A stretch of 64,000 nt of DNA, taken from NCBI GenBank assembly GCA_030374805.1, contig JARGSG010000262.1, positions 62,001 to 126,000 of the forward strand, in the 5' to 3' direction. This DNA is from Gracilaria gracilis. Lineage: Eukaryota > Rhodophyta > Florideophyceae > Gracilariales > Gracilariaceae. Made by a program: the position numbers and the translations under genes. The notes beneath the pieces are model-generated. The model was not told the origin of the DNA. It ran no database searches and saw only the letters and a program-made list of their open reading frames with translations. Below, in pieces: positions 50,266-62,084 of this stretch; position 1 is the stretch's first letter, and each line of letters begins with the position of its first letter.

Positions 50266-53200
50266 TTACCCATCATTCGGCATGTCCTCTCCTTTGCGGT
50301 TCCAGTAGCTTACCCTGAAATGGTGTGGTATGGCTGAGGGCGGCTCGGCGGTATCACCGTCAGCCCCCCAGCCATACCAGCGTACTGTGTACTTCAGACC
50401 TTCTTGGGTACGGCGGTGACCTACAAGGCGTTCCACTGGGAACTCATTAGAGACCTGGGCTGGTATCGTTTCACCACTTTGGTTTAGATGAGCATCGGTA
50501 CCACTAGGGGTAGGTGTTTCCTCTGAAGGAGCAACCGTAATCCCCGCAGGTGGTACGTAGTCTGGGTCGTCACCCTGTGCGTCATCATTAACCTCGATGG
50601 GTGTCCCGTCTTCCCGGGGCTGAGTCCTCAGGGCAACCGCTTGTGGGTCACGCGCGGATTCTCCGCGTTCCTTCCTGGACTGAACCGTCTGAGGTGCAAC
50701 CGTGATTCGGTCAATAGAGATTGTATTCTCTACACCATCTTGGTTCACCGTTACCGTGTGGTCGGTCGACCGAACTACCTTGAAAGGTCCCGATGATTTC
50801 GGAAGAAGCTTAGAATTGATATCTCTATCAATAGCTTCATCATCAGCTTCATCACCCGGTCGTGGTTTAGCTCCTTTCGGAGGGTGGTCAATAAAGACAT
50901 ATTGACCCGGCGTAGCCGTTACCACTTGGGTTACCTTACGGTCGTAGTCCTCCTTGTACCTCTTCTGGGATGCTGTGAGCTTGCTCTCAGCATACTTGAG
51001 AGCACGTCTCAACCTCAAAAGGGTATTCCGTTTGACCTGTGACGGTGTGAGCGCTCCGGCGGCTTCTTGTCCTAATGGGTCCCCTTCAACAACAATACCT
51101 GGTGGGTGTCTTGACAGTATTAGATCGAACGGCGTAGTTTGCGTCGCTCGATGAACCTGAAGGTTATATGCATATGTCAAGGGCTGCACGAGCTCGTCCC
51201 AACCAGTTTGGTGTTCTTCCGTATAATGTCGCAGCCTAGATACCAGTGTTCGGTTAAAGCGCTCCACTTGCCCATTCGTTTGCGGATGGTAGGCAGTAGT
51301 GAAGTAGTGCTTAATACCCAAGAGGTTACAAACAGCTTCAAAGAACTTCGAAGCTAAGTTCGAACCATTGTCGGTAAGTAGATAAAGCGGTGCACCATAC
51401 GGGTAGATCCAATTGTTCAAGAACGCCACCGCGAGGGTCGTCGATTTCGTGTCCTTCAAGGGTATCGCTCGCGTGAGCTTCGAGAACCTGTCGGTGATTA
51501 CGATGATGTACTGATATCCCCTTGTGGTTTTTGGTAATGGACCCAGAAGGTCTATTGCGACGAACTCGAGAGGACCCCGCTGCAGGGAATAACTTCAAGT
51601 ATTTCCTGTGCTTCCGGAGACCTCCACGGGTACGTACGCAAGATTCACATTGACCTACAAAGGTATATATATCATTAGCCATATGAGGCCAGTAGTACCC
51701 TTGCCTCAAGGTGTAGTACATTCTCGTACCTCCAGGGTGTCCTGATAGCCTTGGGTAGTGGGCTAGGTACCGCACCCGAGGGCGCAGCACCTTGGGCACT
51801 ACCTTCTGTAGGGAACCATCAATAGGAGCTCGCCTCACCAGGAAACCATTTCGGTCGACGTCAAAGTTCGAGTCTTTCATACCTACTTGGTCCATGAGAG
51901 AGCGGCAATAAACATCGTTTGCTTGCTCTCTCAGGAATTCCTCGCGGGTAATTGGCATGACGTCTGTTTCCTCGAGGGCGAGTATTTCCCGAGCGATGGC
52001 ATCACTAAACCACGTATCCTCTTCGGGTAGAGTCCAGTAACCTTCTAAGGTATCACCATCAGGGTTGGTAGAGATGGTAAAGCATGGGATATCATCCTCT
52101 ACCGGCTCGGTGTCCAAACCATCTGTGGTAATGCGAGACATCGCGTCTGCGACATTGTGCTTGATACCTGGACGGTACTGTACGTCATACTCGAACTCTG
52201 AAAGTCGTAACCGCCATCGGGCAAGTCTGCCTGATGCGTCGGCCAGACCCAGTATCCACCGTAGGGCATCATGGTCGGTTCGAAGCGTGAACCTTTCACC
52301 ATATAGGTAGGGACGGAGCATCAACATGCTCCAGACTACTGCCAGACATTCCTTTTCGGTTGTTGTGTAGTTCTTTTCTGCAGCGTGCAAAGCACGGCTC
52401 CAGTACCCTATAGGTAGTTTGTCGCCGTTTTCTTGCTCCTGCATAAGACAACAACCAATTTGGGCGTCCGAAGCGTCAGTATCCAACGTGTATCGTAAAC
52501 CAGCTTTGGGTAAGGCCAAGATGGGAGGTGTCAAGAGCGCATGTTTCAGCGCCTCGAACGCATCCATTTCCTCATTGGTAAGACATTCAAACCTTGTAGG
52601 TTGACCTTTCAGCAGCTTCCTGTTGAGGGGAGCCGCTATCTTGGCAAATCCCTTGATAAACCGGCGGTACACATTGCACAAACCTATAAAGGATCGGATT
52701 TCCGTCTGGGACGTGGGTGGCTTCGCCTCCTGCACGGCCCGGATATTCCGCGGCGTCACTTCTAACCTCCCAGGGCTGATGATATGACCAAGGTATTCTA
52801 CCTCTTTGGTGAAGAATTCGCACTTGCGGAGCTTCAAGGTTACTCCAGATTCCCTCAAAAGGTTCAAAACTTCCCTAACATGGTGGAAATGTTCCTCTAC
52901 CGTTCTGGAATATATGATTACATCGTCGATGTATACCAGAGCGGTTCTCCACTTCACCTTCGAAAGGATTATATCTAACGCCCTCTGAAAGGTAGCCGGG
53001 GCATTTCGCAACCCAAAGGGCATACGCGTAAAGCGGAATAACCCAGCGTGGCAAGTAAACGTAGTTTTGTCCTTGTCTTCTTCCCTGATAGGTACCTGCC
53101 AATAACCACAATTGGCATCGAGCGTAGTAAAAATCTTGGCGTTGCCCAACGAATCTATACACTCGTCCATTCTAGGTATTGGGTACGAATCTCTAATGGT

Positions 53201-54602
53201 CATACTATTCAGTCTTCTGTAGTCCACACAGAACCGCATACGGGTATCATTCTTCTTTGTGACGAGAACCACAGGGCTGGCCCAGTCCGCATTTGCTGGT
53301 TCTATGACACCTTCACGGAGCATTCTCTCGACCTCATTGAGCTCAACCTCCCGGGCTTTTGGACCTGCACGGTAAGGCTGCTGGTAAATGGGTTTCCAGC
53401 CAGGCACCATATCAATACGGTGCTCTGTAGCCTCAATTTGGCCCAACCGGCCCGACCACATGGGTTCAAATTCTTCTAAGAGACTGAGGATCCGGTCTCG
53501 GAGAGCCTGGTTCTCCGCACCGATCTGGACTTCCTCTCTCCAATTCCGCACTGGGTCCAGTTCCATAGTCTTTTCCTGATCCCTAACCTTAAAGGTATTG
53601 GCGATCTTCTGTTCCATTTTGGTGTTTGTCGATAACGGGGGCGCATATGCAGGGTATGGCGCATCTGTTCCTCCCCCTTCCTTGGAGGTGGCGACCTCGC
53701 CCAACACATTAGGTGAGACCGTGAAAACCCTTTGTGGTGCCGGCAGTGCGATTCCAATAGTGGTATTCTTGGGTAACTTAACAATGTGATTGCTAAAGTT
53801 ACTCAAGTACACCTTGAAGGCTTGGTTAGGGATGTTGTCGATAATCCCGTTTGCCATCAAGGCGAGATGTCTTTCTGCCAACCTAGGATGGTTCTGTAGC
53901 ATTACCAATCCTGGAACTGCGCATGAGACATTCACTACCATTTGGGTCATAGCCGGAATTGAAACCAATCTGGTGAGCCGTATCTTGTTTGAAACCGTTT
54001 CGGTGGGGATATTGGACCTCGGCTTCTGACGCCAACCATTTTTGGTCTGCGTATTACCCAGTATGGCAATACGACCACCTTGACGGAGAGCGACCGTTCG
54101 GGACCCTGGCAAAATTGCCTTGACATGTTTGTCAATAAAGTTGGTCCCGAGGATACAGTCTGTCGCCAAACGATCCACCACAAAGAAATTGAGCTTCACC
54201 TTCAAGGTTCCAAGTTGTACCACAGTGGTTAACATTCCTCTAAGGTGCAGTGGGCGCTCATTAGCGTCCACCAGCGGGTTGATAGTCGGGGCAGGCCGAA
54301 TGTTCCGCAAGACCGCATCGGGTATGACGCGAGCGTTTAGGACATTTGGACCGGCGCCGGTATCGAGTACACACGCAACGGGGACCTGTAGGTAATTGAG
54401 AAAGCTTACTGAAGCATTAACTTTATAGTTATTGTACTTCATTAGACACACCACATTGGGTACATCTGATTCTTCTTTTTCCACCATTAAGGTTTCCCGT
54501 TCCGGTATCGACGGGCCTTCCAATTCACGGTTAGGGGTGGCCCCTACGCTGACCGTTCGGTGTTTTCCTGCTCCTCCGGAGCGAGACTGTCCTTCTCCAA
54601 GA
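50266..54602 (-). pseudogene. gypsy-C Pol: protease, reverse transcriptase, RNase H, integrase, chromodomain (one frameshift)
   Basis: Protease VLDTGAGPNVL near 54350; reverse transcriptase with MRFCVDYRRLN, FTTLDANCGYWQV and the box YIDDVIIYS; RNase H TLDTDASDAQIG; integrase finger ending CESCV; integrase core with acidic residues in IDLLG, TDNGSN and TNGQVERF; then a Gln/Glu-rich region and a C-terminal chromodomain (VERLVGHRRT, YTVRWYGW, HFRVSYW). One extra G in a G-run near 51576 breaks the frame just before the first catalytic Asp of integrase. The pol frame lies -1 to gag and is open for at least 70 nt upstream of the gag stop at 54544. It has no ATG there, so it is probably reached by -1 frameshifting; GGAAAAC near 54566 is a poor fit to a slippery site. 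Confidence 0.9.
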
Positions 54603-56708
54603 TTGGTGTTTCCTTGACGAGATGAACCTGAGATGGTGATGGTTGAGCTTGTACCCTCTTTCCAGATCCATATAGGTTACGGTGGTTTTGCTGCCTGGCA
54701 CTGATCAGATGTTCGCGCACCCCTGGGGGTATTTTGTCACATCTGTTCGCCAGATGGTCTGGCGACAAACAGAGCCAGCAAACCAATCCACCTGTCTGGG
54801 GATCACGCATTGCCATAGAGGTAGGTCGGGTAACCGGATTGGTTGGTGCTGTAGCATATGAAGATGCTTGCGAACCACCCGTTGAGGTTTGTTGAGTGCT
54901 CGCCGCACTTGGTGGCGACCTTACCGAATCTGGTGGTACTGTCGACGACCAATTACCAATGGAGGTGGCTCGTGACTGAGCCTGCGGCGCAGTCACGAGA
55001 TGAACTGCCATTCCTGTTGGTACGCGAATGAGCGAATCTCCCTCTGAGGTAGTGCTTTCTTCTAGCTCCAATACTGACCGTTTCGGTTTATCCTTTGAGG
55101 TATGGGACGCCGACGGCTTCTTTCCGTGACGGAGAGTGTCGCCTAGTCCCTGGGCATAACGGGCAAGCCCATTATAGTCCACCTTACGGTTGTTCGCCAG
55201 GTAATTGCGTACCTGCGACCGGATCGCTTTGTCGACATTGTCGGCAAAGAGCGACTTCAACCTACTAGTGGTAAAGACATTACCGCATCGGGTGGCCAGA
55301 TTCCAAAGGCCCAACGAGAATTCCATTTCGGTTTGGCTAGAGCGTTGGCGATATGCCTGCACCTCAGCGTAACCTTCCTGGATAACCTCATCGGTAGCGT
55401 AAGTTTCCAACATGAAATTAACCACTTCTGGGTACGTCTCTAACATCTCTGTCCCGTCTTCATCAACCGCCAGGGTATTTCCACGGAGCCTGCCTTGCAG
55501 CAAGTGGTAAGCTTGACCTTTAAGGTAAAACTGGAATAACCACATGGCAGCGCCTTCGGAAAAACCATTTTGGTCGCATGCAATCTTGAACTTCTGTAGA
55601 AACTCAATTACCGCAATGGGATCATCACCTGTGAAGGTAGTATCACCCATCTGGAAGCTGAGCTTCTTATGGTGCTTGGTGATCTTCTGCGCAACCTCTT
55701 GGGTGTAAGCAGAGGATCGGTTTCTCAACCGATATGACCTATAATCAACCGCTTTGGTGAACATATCGTTCAGCGGCTGACGCACCTCTAGGGTTGTATC
55801 GGTGTCCGAATCCGAGTCGGACGACTCGTACCGTTTCTTCTTACCTTTACGGTTTCTCTTTGACGACTTCTTCGCCAACCTGTTCGGTTTCTTCTTGCGT
55901 CTACCTTTACGGTCATCATCCGACGATAAACCAGTATCGGTATCGGAGCTCGAGGAATCGGGGTCAGAGTCGTAGCCGCGATTCTTTCCCTTTGTCCTCC
56001 TCCTTTCTTTACCCTTGCGGTTTCTTCTTCGTCGCCCCTCATCTGGGTCAGACGAATCGTCCTCAGGTCCACCAGCCTTGGTGTCCTTTCGAACGTTACC
56101 TCCAATGGGTGGCAAGTACACGTCTCGAGGGCTCATCTCTATATGGCCTTCTTGACCTTGCCTTAAACCTTGTAGGTACGCACTATCGGCCGGAATTGGC
56201 TTGATTGGTGCGGAAGAACCAGCAGGGATCCCTTGTGGTATGCGAGTAACCACATTCTCACCCCAGGGGTTTTGGCTTCCGCCATTCCTTCAGAAACCCA
56301 AAGGTCTTGAACCACTCGGTAGATATGCTCCCGGGCACCCGTTAAGAGGTATGTTTCAACCAATGTAGGTATGCGTTGAGAGAGCTCGTGCACGGCTCGA
56401 TCAACCACCAAGCGGGTAACGGCGTCCATGTCCATTGAGGTCATAGCTTCATTAACCGTAGCGGTAAAAAGAGCTTTCGCTCGATCTTCCAATTGGGGCC
56501 AAAGGTCCTCAACCGTTGTCGGCAAATCCTTGTTAGGTTCAGGAGCCAACGGTGGCTGAGTGCCCGTATCCTTTGAGGGTCCGGCCCGAGGTTGCCGAAG
56601 CAACTCCTCGGGATTATCCAGAATGGGTTTAGCGGCCGAAGCCGCAGCAGAACCCTTGTGGCTAGGTGGCGCGCTAGAGCCACGAGTAATCCTTTTAGGT
56701 CTTTCCAT
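54544..56708 (-). pseudogene. gypsy-C Gag (one frameshift)
   Basis: ATG at 56708 (MERPKRITRG). The N-terminal ~150 residues (LWPQLEDRAKALF, AVHELSQRIPTLVETYL) run into a frame change near 56255 (after MAEAKTPG). The other frame then gives the main Gag: a Lys/Arg/Ser/Asp-rich acidic-basic stretch (SSDSDSDTDTT), a capsid-like region (FQFYLKGQAYHLLQGRLRG, MEFSLGLWNLATRCG), a Ser/Thr-rich linker and one CCHC knuckle (CWLCLSPDHLANRC). Stop at 54544-54546. The shift is a one-base loss relative to the expected frame. Confidence 0.85.
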
Positions 56709-56839
56709 AGTGACCAATAGTGGTATCCAATTGCTTCGCGAGTATTCCTACGAAACCAAATAGGTGTGTGAACTTCCAGAATCCTTTCGAATGTCTTCTG
56801 TTCACCAGTAAAGGTACGACAAAAACCAAGAAACTTCTA

Positions 56840-56855
56840 GGTCGGGAGACCAAAA
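56840..56855 (-). promoter_or_regulatory. gypsy-C primer-binding site
   Basis: On the minus strand, TGGTCTCCCGACC begins three bases after the LTR end. Its complement ends CGGGAGACCA, the form of a tRNA acceptor 3' end. The tRNA is not identified. Confidence 0.55.
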
Positions 56856-57363
56856 TGTCGTACAAATACCGATAAGGTGTGGGGTCCGCCTGGTAGAGGG
56901 AGCGCGCGAGGGCTCAACCTAAAGGGGAAAAACACACAACCAATATGGTAGTAGGGCACCTGAAACCCGCAGGGGCAAACGGCGGGGCAACTAGTCTAGA
57001 CCGTGTAGGTGTACGGTAGTAGACGTCGACGCGCGGTAAAACCTGAATAGTAATAGAGTAGCAAGTGACCAAGATGGTATAGTTACTGCCCTAATGGTGC
57101 CTGACTTTACAATACCCGAGGGGGAAGGCGAGGTGCACCACAATATATACAAGGTGCACCGACGCCGATCTCCCATGCGGGCATGACGTCATCGGCTGTG
57201 CCCATGACCTACTGTCATGGGCCAGCAATGCTAAACTATCCTAGACTATAAATTAGAAATTAGAAATTATAAAATACAGGATACCAATTGGGTACAGTGC
57301 AGCCAGCAAGGCGCACCAGTAGACCCACGTGGCACCAACCCATTGAGGTCTCATTGTACTACA
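56856..57363 (-). repeat. gypsy-C 5' LTR
   Basis: 508 bp; the same as 45820-46329 apart from GTAGACCCACGTGG versus GTAGAACCCACGTTGG. Followed by CTCTA at 57364-57368. Confidence 0.93.
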
Positions 57364-57933
57364 CTCTACGGGTTTAACGACATCACCGAAGCACTTCAAG
57401 AACTCAAAGACCTCCCGAGAAACATCCGTTGCGCTTTGAAATTTTGGCACCCAGCAAATATCGTCCTCGTCTACATTAGGTCCTGCGTCATCAGAACCGG
57501 AGGTGAAATTGTTGTTGGAAACCTCATTGTTTATCACGGGAGTCCATTCTGGAAAGGCTGGCAAGTTCGGAAAAACAAGCCTGGTGTCTTGAATATTCGC
57601 AATGTGAGCTTCGGGGCCTGACAGTTGGTTCGGTGTTAATATAATTGATGTGGTTGGAACCTCAACAAGATTTTCCTGCTCTTCAGTATCCGGGTCATCA
57701 ATAGAATTAAGGTCTGCAGTTGATGTGACAGCAGAGACAAGCTCACTTCTAGTACGTTGCCGAGAAAATGGGAAGATATTGGGAGAAGCTTGGTTGGCTT
57801 TAGTGGATTGAGAATTGTTCGGGATGGAGTTACATATGGTTTCATGATCCAAGAGTCGAAGGTGGTTTCGGAAACGTTGTCCGCAAAGAAAGCAAGACAG
57901 ACTACTGCGTCCACTGGAATGAGAAGCGTCCAT
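57364..57933 (-). pseudogene. TNP2-like transposase, N-terminal part with C2H2 zinc finger (continues at 45819)
   Basis: ATG at 57933. A C2H2-type motif (CFLCGQRFRNHLRLLDH) starts about 15 residues in, followed by ~150 acidic/polar residues and VPKFQSATDVSREVFEFLK. The frame enters the gypsy-C LTR; when the element and one CTCTA are removed it joins in frame to the sequence starting at 45819 (PVE then ANVDDSPSQQ). The insertion therefore hit an open coding region. An N-terminal zinc finger is plausible for a DNA-binding transposase. Confidence 0.65.
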
Positions 57934-58902
57934 TGTACTAGCCAAACTCCATATCAAGCTCCTCGATATGTGTTGGAAAGTGTTGTTTGTGCTCAGAGAT
58001 GCACTCTGCCCAAACCTGATCAACAAAGAGGCGCCTCATGAAGAAGTTACAGAAAAAAATGGGGTTTTCGTATTTTTGAATCACGAGATTAGAGTTCACA
58101 AAGCTACCCAAGAATCAAGTGAAGCTCTGCGTCGCTGTCTGCGGTCTCGAAACTGGAGGGTCAAACCGCCCTCTCGAAAGGTCGCAATAGGAAGTTCTTT
58201 GATCCAAAACTGTTACGGGATTCACCGTCGTTTCTCTTGAACTAAGGCTTTTTGTTCTCTTTTTCTCGTGGTTGAGGGCGCTGTGGGGGTCAGCGTTTAT
58301 TTACTCTCCTACACTTATGCAGTTCTGTACCATCGGAATCGACGAAGAAAGCTTTCATCTGCTCTACAACTGTTACCCACAATCTCAGCAGACGTGCAAC
58401 TAAGCGCAATGTGAAACATACTGATGTAAGTACTTTTCTTTTCATGCAAGGAAATGTTTACTGTACCAGATTCTTGGCGTTTGCCTCGACATCTAGATCG
58501 GACTGACTGTGACAGAATAAGTTTCCACTGGGTTAGATCAGACACCATGGCCGAACAGGTGGCACTTCTGATGCCGTGCATGTCTTCCGTTTGTTATGAA
58601 CGTTTATGTCCTGCTGGGATTTCATACGTATCTGTCCAAACCTATTTGTCAAGCGAAAGAGCGGAGCTCAACACACAGGTTGTAGTGGACACGTACCGTA
58701 TTATTGCAACATACCCCATTTCGTTTCAGTTCAATGCCTTCCACCTATTTTCCTTTCAGTAACTTGTGCTTAATAACCTCGCCCATCGATTCCATTGATG
58801 ACAAATACCGCTGTACGTTCTCTATGATTTTGGTTCTGCGCCGAACCAATTCTACGTTGAACACAGCCCAAACTAACTCAGGCGTGCCGGCTTTTCCGTC
58901 AT
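57934..58902. other. Divergent promoter region of the second TNP2-like unit
   Basis: 970 bp between the two divergent start codons. Plus-strand frames at 57968-58240 and 58454-58762 have some coding character (the latter about 102 residues, MFTVPDSWRLPRHL...) but no recognisable motif, and either could be an upstream exon of the gene at 58903. Confidence 0.35.
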
Positions 58903-61086
58903 ATGTACGACCCAAGATCAAATCACAGCAATAGGATGCCACCAATGCAAGCGGCCCGTGTGCAGCATTCGAGAACGCACACAGGGCATTTGTCATTGCC
59001 AACACCACATCAATTGCTGTCCCAATCTCCTCTGGCAACTGGCAACGATACAATAGCTCTTCTGGTCTATGATCGGTCTCAGTCTCTGCCTATCACACAG
59101 ATACCGGCTGGCTCGCTCCCGAGACAGAACAATGAGAGTGCATTCACAGGAGACGGGTCCACGTTTCTTCCGACAATTAATACACCACTCCATCCCATTC
59201 CACCCTGTTCCCCATCTATGGTGCAAGGTGTCACACAAGGTAGTACGCCAGGGCCATCTGGAATACATCAACAATCACAGAGACGGCGCCTAAACCCCGG
59301 CATTCGTCGTCCAGCAAGCGCTGGGCCATCGGCAGGACTGCCACCTACAACATCACGTCCACCGGTTGATCCTCGTGTACAAGACAGGCAAAATGATGAT
59401 AATGCAGGTACAAGAAGGCGTAGAGTGCAGCGCAGTAACTCTAGGACAGGAAGAATGAACAACCGAAACCGCGAAGCTGGTAGTGCTATTGATATTGGGT
59501 CAGAAGAGAATGTTGTGACACAAAGCTTGCAACAAGAGAGGCTGATCGCTCTAAAAGAGCAGGAGATTGAAGTACTGAGATCTTCTAACGAGGAGTTAAA
59601 GATTATGAGAAGAATTTTGGAACGGATTGAGAGGAATACCTCTGAAATGTCAATCAGAAATGGGGGTAGTGTAACAAACTCTGAGCAACGAAACGATTAC
59701 TTGATTCTTGAGAGAGGAATATGCAATGTAAAAAGGTTTCTGAAGGCCTCAGCAGCACTGGGACTATTCCCCATGCCATTCATGTACCCAACCTCCGAAA
59801 GCAAAAGATATGTTACCGAACTCGTCAAGAATGCGCTTCAATCAGATCGCGAGAACAGCAAATGTCAGGGCGAGGACCCTGTGAACTTCATTGATAACTA
59901 CTTTGTGCTGACGAGTGGTAGCAGGATTCATGCAGTCGGCATAGAACCTGAAATGAGGGGTCAGAAGGAGAGCTCTGCTCTGAAACTCGAGGTCACCCAT
60001 ATCAAAGCAAGAATGAGGAAGACTACTATGCTCTTTGACGACGAAATTACTAAGCGATTGGCCGCTGCTTTCATGGAGAAGATACCTGGCTTGAATCATT
60101 TCTTATCGCTCCATTCCACACCAAGCAGGGCCAAGATTCAAAACATTTTTTGTTTGAACATGATGCGGTATGTGCAAGAGCGTAAGCTCTCAGAGGGAGT
60201 GAACGTCTTTTATGAGGGTGAAATTCTGGATAGTGCTTTCACCGCAGCAGAGAATGTGTTTTATGACGTCGCGTTCCGTCAGCAACGAAACGCGTACAAT
60301 GAAATGTCTAAAGCATTTTCGGAACAAGAGCTACAATCGTTATTATCCCCGCTCAAGTCATACGTTCGCCAAACAAGGGGAGATGACTTTGACATATTTG
60401 CAAGACGTACTCACCGGCATGTGGAAATCTTTGTGAAAGCATATATCGTTGAGAAAGTAAGTGTATGTCAAATTCCCCCCTGTCCAACGCCTATCTAACC
60501 CTGTTTTGTTCTTTCTCCGTACCTGCAGTTGCAATCAAAAGTACTTGCTGGTGCTCTATCGGCATCCGTTTCTGTGTATGACCCCGAGGTTTACAAATAC
60601 CGGAAACTAAATGAGACACAACTTTTGAGTCTCTTACGCATGCGAAAAAGATCATCTCCGGGTTCCAGCCATGAACACGCTTATCTAGAGCACTGCTTTT
60701 CTATATCGGAGAAACTGGAAAAGGCATATCTCACACAATACTTTGGTCCATCTGCTATGGAGTATATTTGCTTGCGATTGCCGGAAGCACCTGGTACAGG
60801 AGGAACGACAACAGTCTCTGCTGTCACTCCAACTGTGAACCGTTCAAAGATGCCGGACCTGTTTCAATCGCCTTTCGTTGGCGGCGACATTAAGTCTTGG
60901 TTGCAGAATCACGAACAAAAGTACTGTCGTAATCGCCTGAGTCAAACGCAACAAACGTTTCAACTTTCTGTGACAGAGCGGTATGAATGGGATTGCATCT
61001 ACGTTACAGACCAACATATAATCGGAATAGGGCTTGCAAGCAAGCGATTTGATGAGTTTTGTCTGCCTTTTGGTTCAGATAGATAG
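58903..61086 (+). CDS. Intron-containing gene divergent from the TNP2-like transposase, unrecognised
   Basis: Exon 1 is 58903-60456 (518 codons) and exon 2 is 60529-61086, joined in phase 0 across a 72-nt GT-AG intron, giving about 703 residues. Residues 1-200 are Pro/Ser/Gln/Arg-rich and disordered, with RTRRRRVQR-like basic clusters. Residues ~209-250 form a coiled coil (LQQERLIALKEQEIEVLRSS). From ~270 the sequence looks folded (YLILERGICNVKRFLKASA, VNFIDNYFVLTSG, EITKRLAAAFMEKIPGLNHF, FVGGDIKSWLQNHEQKYC). Exon 2 ends at a TAG, but coding-like sequence with a basic KRPRR end follows at 61206-61421, so a third exon is possible. By position it parallels the second gene of the CACTA-like element at 29082, but no clear similarity is visible. 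Confidence 0.6.
60457..60528 (+). other. GT-AG intron
   Basis: Donor GAGAAA|GTAAGTG, a pyrimidine-rich tract (TTTTGTTCTTTCTCC), acceptor ACCTGCAG|TTGCAA; a CTAAC branch-like word at about 60495. It contains an in-frame stop, and removal keeps the frame. Confidence 0.85.
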
Positions 61087-61205
61087 GGAGAACGATGGGT
61101 TCCTTAACGCACGTTTTTGGCAATACATTGTCCAAGTAAGGATGATGAGCTTGGTTCTGACGATTGCGTTGATTGTCGACGCCCCTTGGCGCGTTCATTC
61201 TATAC

Positions 61206-61421
61206 ATGGCTCCGCTTACCAAGTCTCCATTGCGCACGCTGCCCGTCACCCTTCCTCAACTGTCGCCGCTCTCCAACGTTGCGTCGCACTTGCGTTTGTC
61301 CGCAGTGCCTAGCGCTTCTACCCCGCCGGCTACTGACGTCGATATGCCTGTCACTAATTTTGTGCCTGTCAAGCATGCTGCAAATAGAAATGTGCAGAAA
61401 CGACCACGCCGAACCATTTAA
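61206..61421 (+). CDS. Small frame with basic C-terminus, possibly a last exon
   Basis: 71 residues from an ATG at 61206 (MAPLTKSPLRTLPVTLPQL), Pro/Ser/Val-rich and ending RNVQKRPRRTI, a nuclear-localisation-like cluster. It is 120 bp after the stop of the gene at 58903 on the same strand. It is either a separate small gene or the last exon of that gene; splice sites are not clear (a GTAAGG occurs at about 61135). Confidence 0.3.
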   Translation: MAPLTKSPLRTLPVTLPQLSPLSNVASHLRLSAVPSASTPPATDVDMPVTNFVPVKHAANRNVQKRPRRTI

Positions 61422-61663
61422 TACGACTCCGTGCGTTTATGATTCGAGCGGGAAAGATTAATTGAGAGTAAGATCAACACGAATGCGAATTAGAAGACGA
61501 TATGGCCCATTCAATAATGACATCTCCTACTAACAAGAATGTCGTAGCTTCTGTCTTTCATGTACTATGAATTCTGTATGGCGCAAAAATGAGAGGCAGA
61601 TAGATGAGAATTCTACGATGGTCAAATACTGGTTTTAGCTAAGAAGAAAGCATTGTACAGGAA

Positions 61664-61960
61664 ATGGCAGTCATGGAAAAAGAACGTACTATTATTTTCG
61701 TTAATCTACAGGAAAGAAAATGGAGTGGAAGTTTTACCGGTGTGAAGATGAAGCCCAGGAGCACAGTAGTGGGTGTTGCTGGCAAGAAGTTTTCAATTGA
61801 TATAGATGCCACTGGGAAAGATGTTTCCGCTGCGTCAGTATCTGCTTTGCGTCACATTGTTAATCTCCTGCTTTCTTCTCCGCGTGCCCAGAAGAAAGCG
61901 GAAGAAGGGGAACGATGTGGTGAAATAGTGGCAAAACTGCGGGTAGAGAGCAAGTCTTAA
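61664..61960 (+). CDS. Small unrecognised protein (98 residues)
   Basis: An ATG at 61664 opens a frame with ordered-looking sequence (RTIIFVNLQERKWSG, KKFSIDIDATGKDVSAAS, ALRHIVNLLLSS) and a Lys/Glu-rich end. AATAAA lies 28 bp after the stop (61988-61993). The regular composition and polyadenylation signal support a real gene, perhaps a third product of the TNP2-like unit. No family recognised. Confidence 0.5.
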   Translation: MAVMEKERTIIFVNLQERKWSGSFTGVKMKPRSTVVGVAGKKFSIDIDATGKDVSAASVSALRHIVNLLLSSPRAQKKAEEGERCGEIVAKLRVESKS

Positions 61961-61987
61961 TAGCATTTAAATCCTGAGTGACCTGAT

Positions 61988-61993
61988 AATAAA
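61988..61993 (+). terminator. Polyadenylation signal
   Basis: AATAAA in GATAATAAAAC, 28 bp downstream of the frame ending at 61960. Confidence 0.45.
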
Positions 61994-62084
61994 ACACCAA
62001 TTCAATGTGACAACGTGATATCCTTTTCGGTGACGTGACAATATGTGATCGTTTCGCCTGTGTCTGTGGTGTGCAGTTTTGGTG

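Larger units (their letters stand above)
45820..57363 (-). mobile_element. gypsy-C: 11.5-kb chromodomain gypsy element with a long extra 3' region
   Basis: Minus orientation. LTRs of 510 bp (45820-46329) and 508 bp (56856-57363) differ by two single-base gaps; target duplication CTCTA (45815-45819; 57364-57368). Gag and Pol occupy 50266-56708. A further 3.9 kb (46330-50265) lies between pol and the 3' LTR and includes coding-like frames on the opposite strand. The whole element is saturated with ACC-N(3-6)-GGT dyads. It has inserted into the TNP2-like gene whose parts flank it. Confidence 0.95.

Noticed and set aside
54544..54602. Classical slippery heptamer at the gypsy-C gag/pol overlap
   Set aside because: The pol frame is -1 and overlaps gag, but the best word, GGAAAAC, does not fit X XXY YYZ; the mechanism stays open.
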